A DNA stretch of 5,007 bases, from NCBI GenBank assembly GCA_012031955.1, contig JAAURZ010000243.1, positions 1 to 5,007 on the forward strand. Reading direction: 5' to 3'. The notes under the pieces were generated by a model that was given only the letters and a program-made list of their open reading frames with translations, did not search any database and was not told where the DNA came from. Made by a program: the position numbers and the translations under genes. This DNA comes from Bacteroidia bacterium. GTDB taxonomy: Bacteria > Bacteroidota > Bacteroidia > Cytophagales > Cyclobacteriaceae. Positions 4,899 to 5,007 of the stretch are shown in pieces; within the stretch, counting starts at the first letter, position 1; each line of letters opens with the position of its first letter.

Positions 4899-5007
4899 TT
4901 ATTTTAAATCCTTTAAATACGACTCTACTGTAGCGAGCACGGCAGGATCGTTATCTAATTCCTTTACTTTCTCGAACTGTTCTTTAGCTCCTTTTTTGTC
5001 GCCTGTG
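4899..5007 (-). CDS. C-terminal end of a TPR-repeat-type protein (partial)
   Basis: The reading frame enters from the right edge and stops at TAA 4899-4901, giving 35 visible residues: TGDKKGAKEQFEKVKELDND, then PAVLATVESYLKDLK. GDKKGAKEQFEKVKELDND has the spacing of the second helix of a tetratricopeptide repeat (GD..GA.E.FEK..ELD), and the rest looks like the capping helix that ends such arrays. TPR proteins are protein-protein adaptors; no specific partner can be read from this end. It lies 46 bases upstream of the 29-aa gene on the same strand with no intrinsic terminator between, so cotranscription is likely. The start and most of the gene are outside the window. Confidence 0.7.
   Translation of the reverse strand, partial: TGDKKGAKEQFEKVKELDNDPAVLATVESYLKDLK

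Noticed and set aside
1..5007. CRISPR array, tRNA, rRNA or bacterial insertion sequence
   Set aside because: No spaced direct repeats, cloverleaf-like segment, rRNA signature or transposase motif was found by reading both strands.

Overview
Most of this window (about 860 to 5007) reads as chromosomal DNA from a Bacteroidota bacterium. The evidence is a Bacteroidetes-type AsmA-like protein with a Lys/Ala-rich tail, a Bacteroidetes-type RNase E/G, a 29-residue Lys/Arg-rich protein of a kind seen in that phylum, A-rich leaders instead of Shine-Dalgarno sites, and an XRE/SymE-like pair. I cannot name the genus; Cytophagales or Chitinophagales relatives would fit.

The first ~850 bases look different. 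They contain a TATATAAAGG box, a TGGTATCGCAG motif resembling the initiator-tRNA primer-binding site of eukaryotic LTR retrotransposons, and an ATG directly after it that opens a long Ala/Ser/Thr-rich reading frame. This stretch abuts an AsmA-like gene that has lost its N-terminal part, with an in-frame stop (844-846) just upstream. The simplest reading is a chimera: an LTR-element fragment of eukaryotic (perhaps oomycete-like) character joined at about 845-862 to bacterial DNA. It could be an assembly or library artefact; a real insertion is less likely.

Layout: 1-~855 foreign LTR/gag-like segment (+); ~850-2493 5'-truncated AsmA-family gene (+); 2505-2717 small XRE regulator (-), convergent with AsmA across 11 bases; 2786-2865 AT-rich divergent control region with a 19-bp inverted repeat; 2877-3103 SymE-like toxin gene (+) broken by one missing base; 3102-3137 bidirectional terminator; 3154-4704 RNase G-type ribonuclease (-, TTG start); 4763-4852 29-aa basic, probably ribosomal, protein (-); 4899-5007 C-terminal end of a TPR-type protein (-).

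The right-hand genes form a likely minus-strand operon (TPR protein, basic protein, RNase G) ending at the shared terminator. The XRE and SymE-like genes look like a small divergent regulator/toxin module between two housekeeping regions.

Two genes carry signs of missing bases in homopolymers. SymE-like needs one extra base near 3017-3020. The RNase G segment 368-381 is explained by three one-base losses within about 40 nt that together keep the frame. These suggest sequence errors, so the printed proteins should not be trusted at those points.
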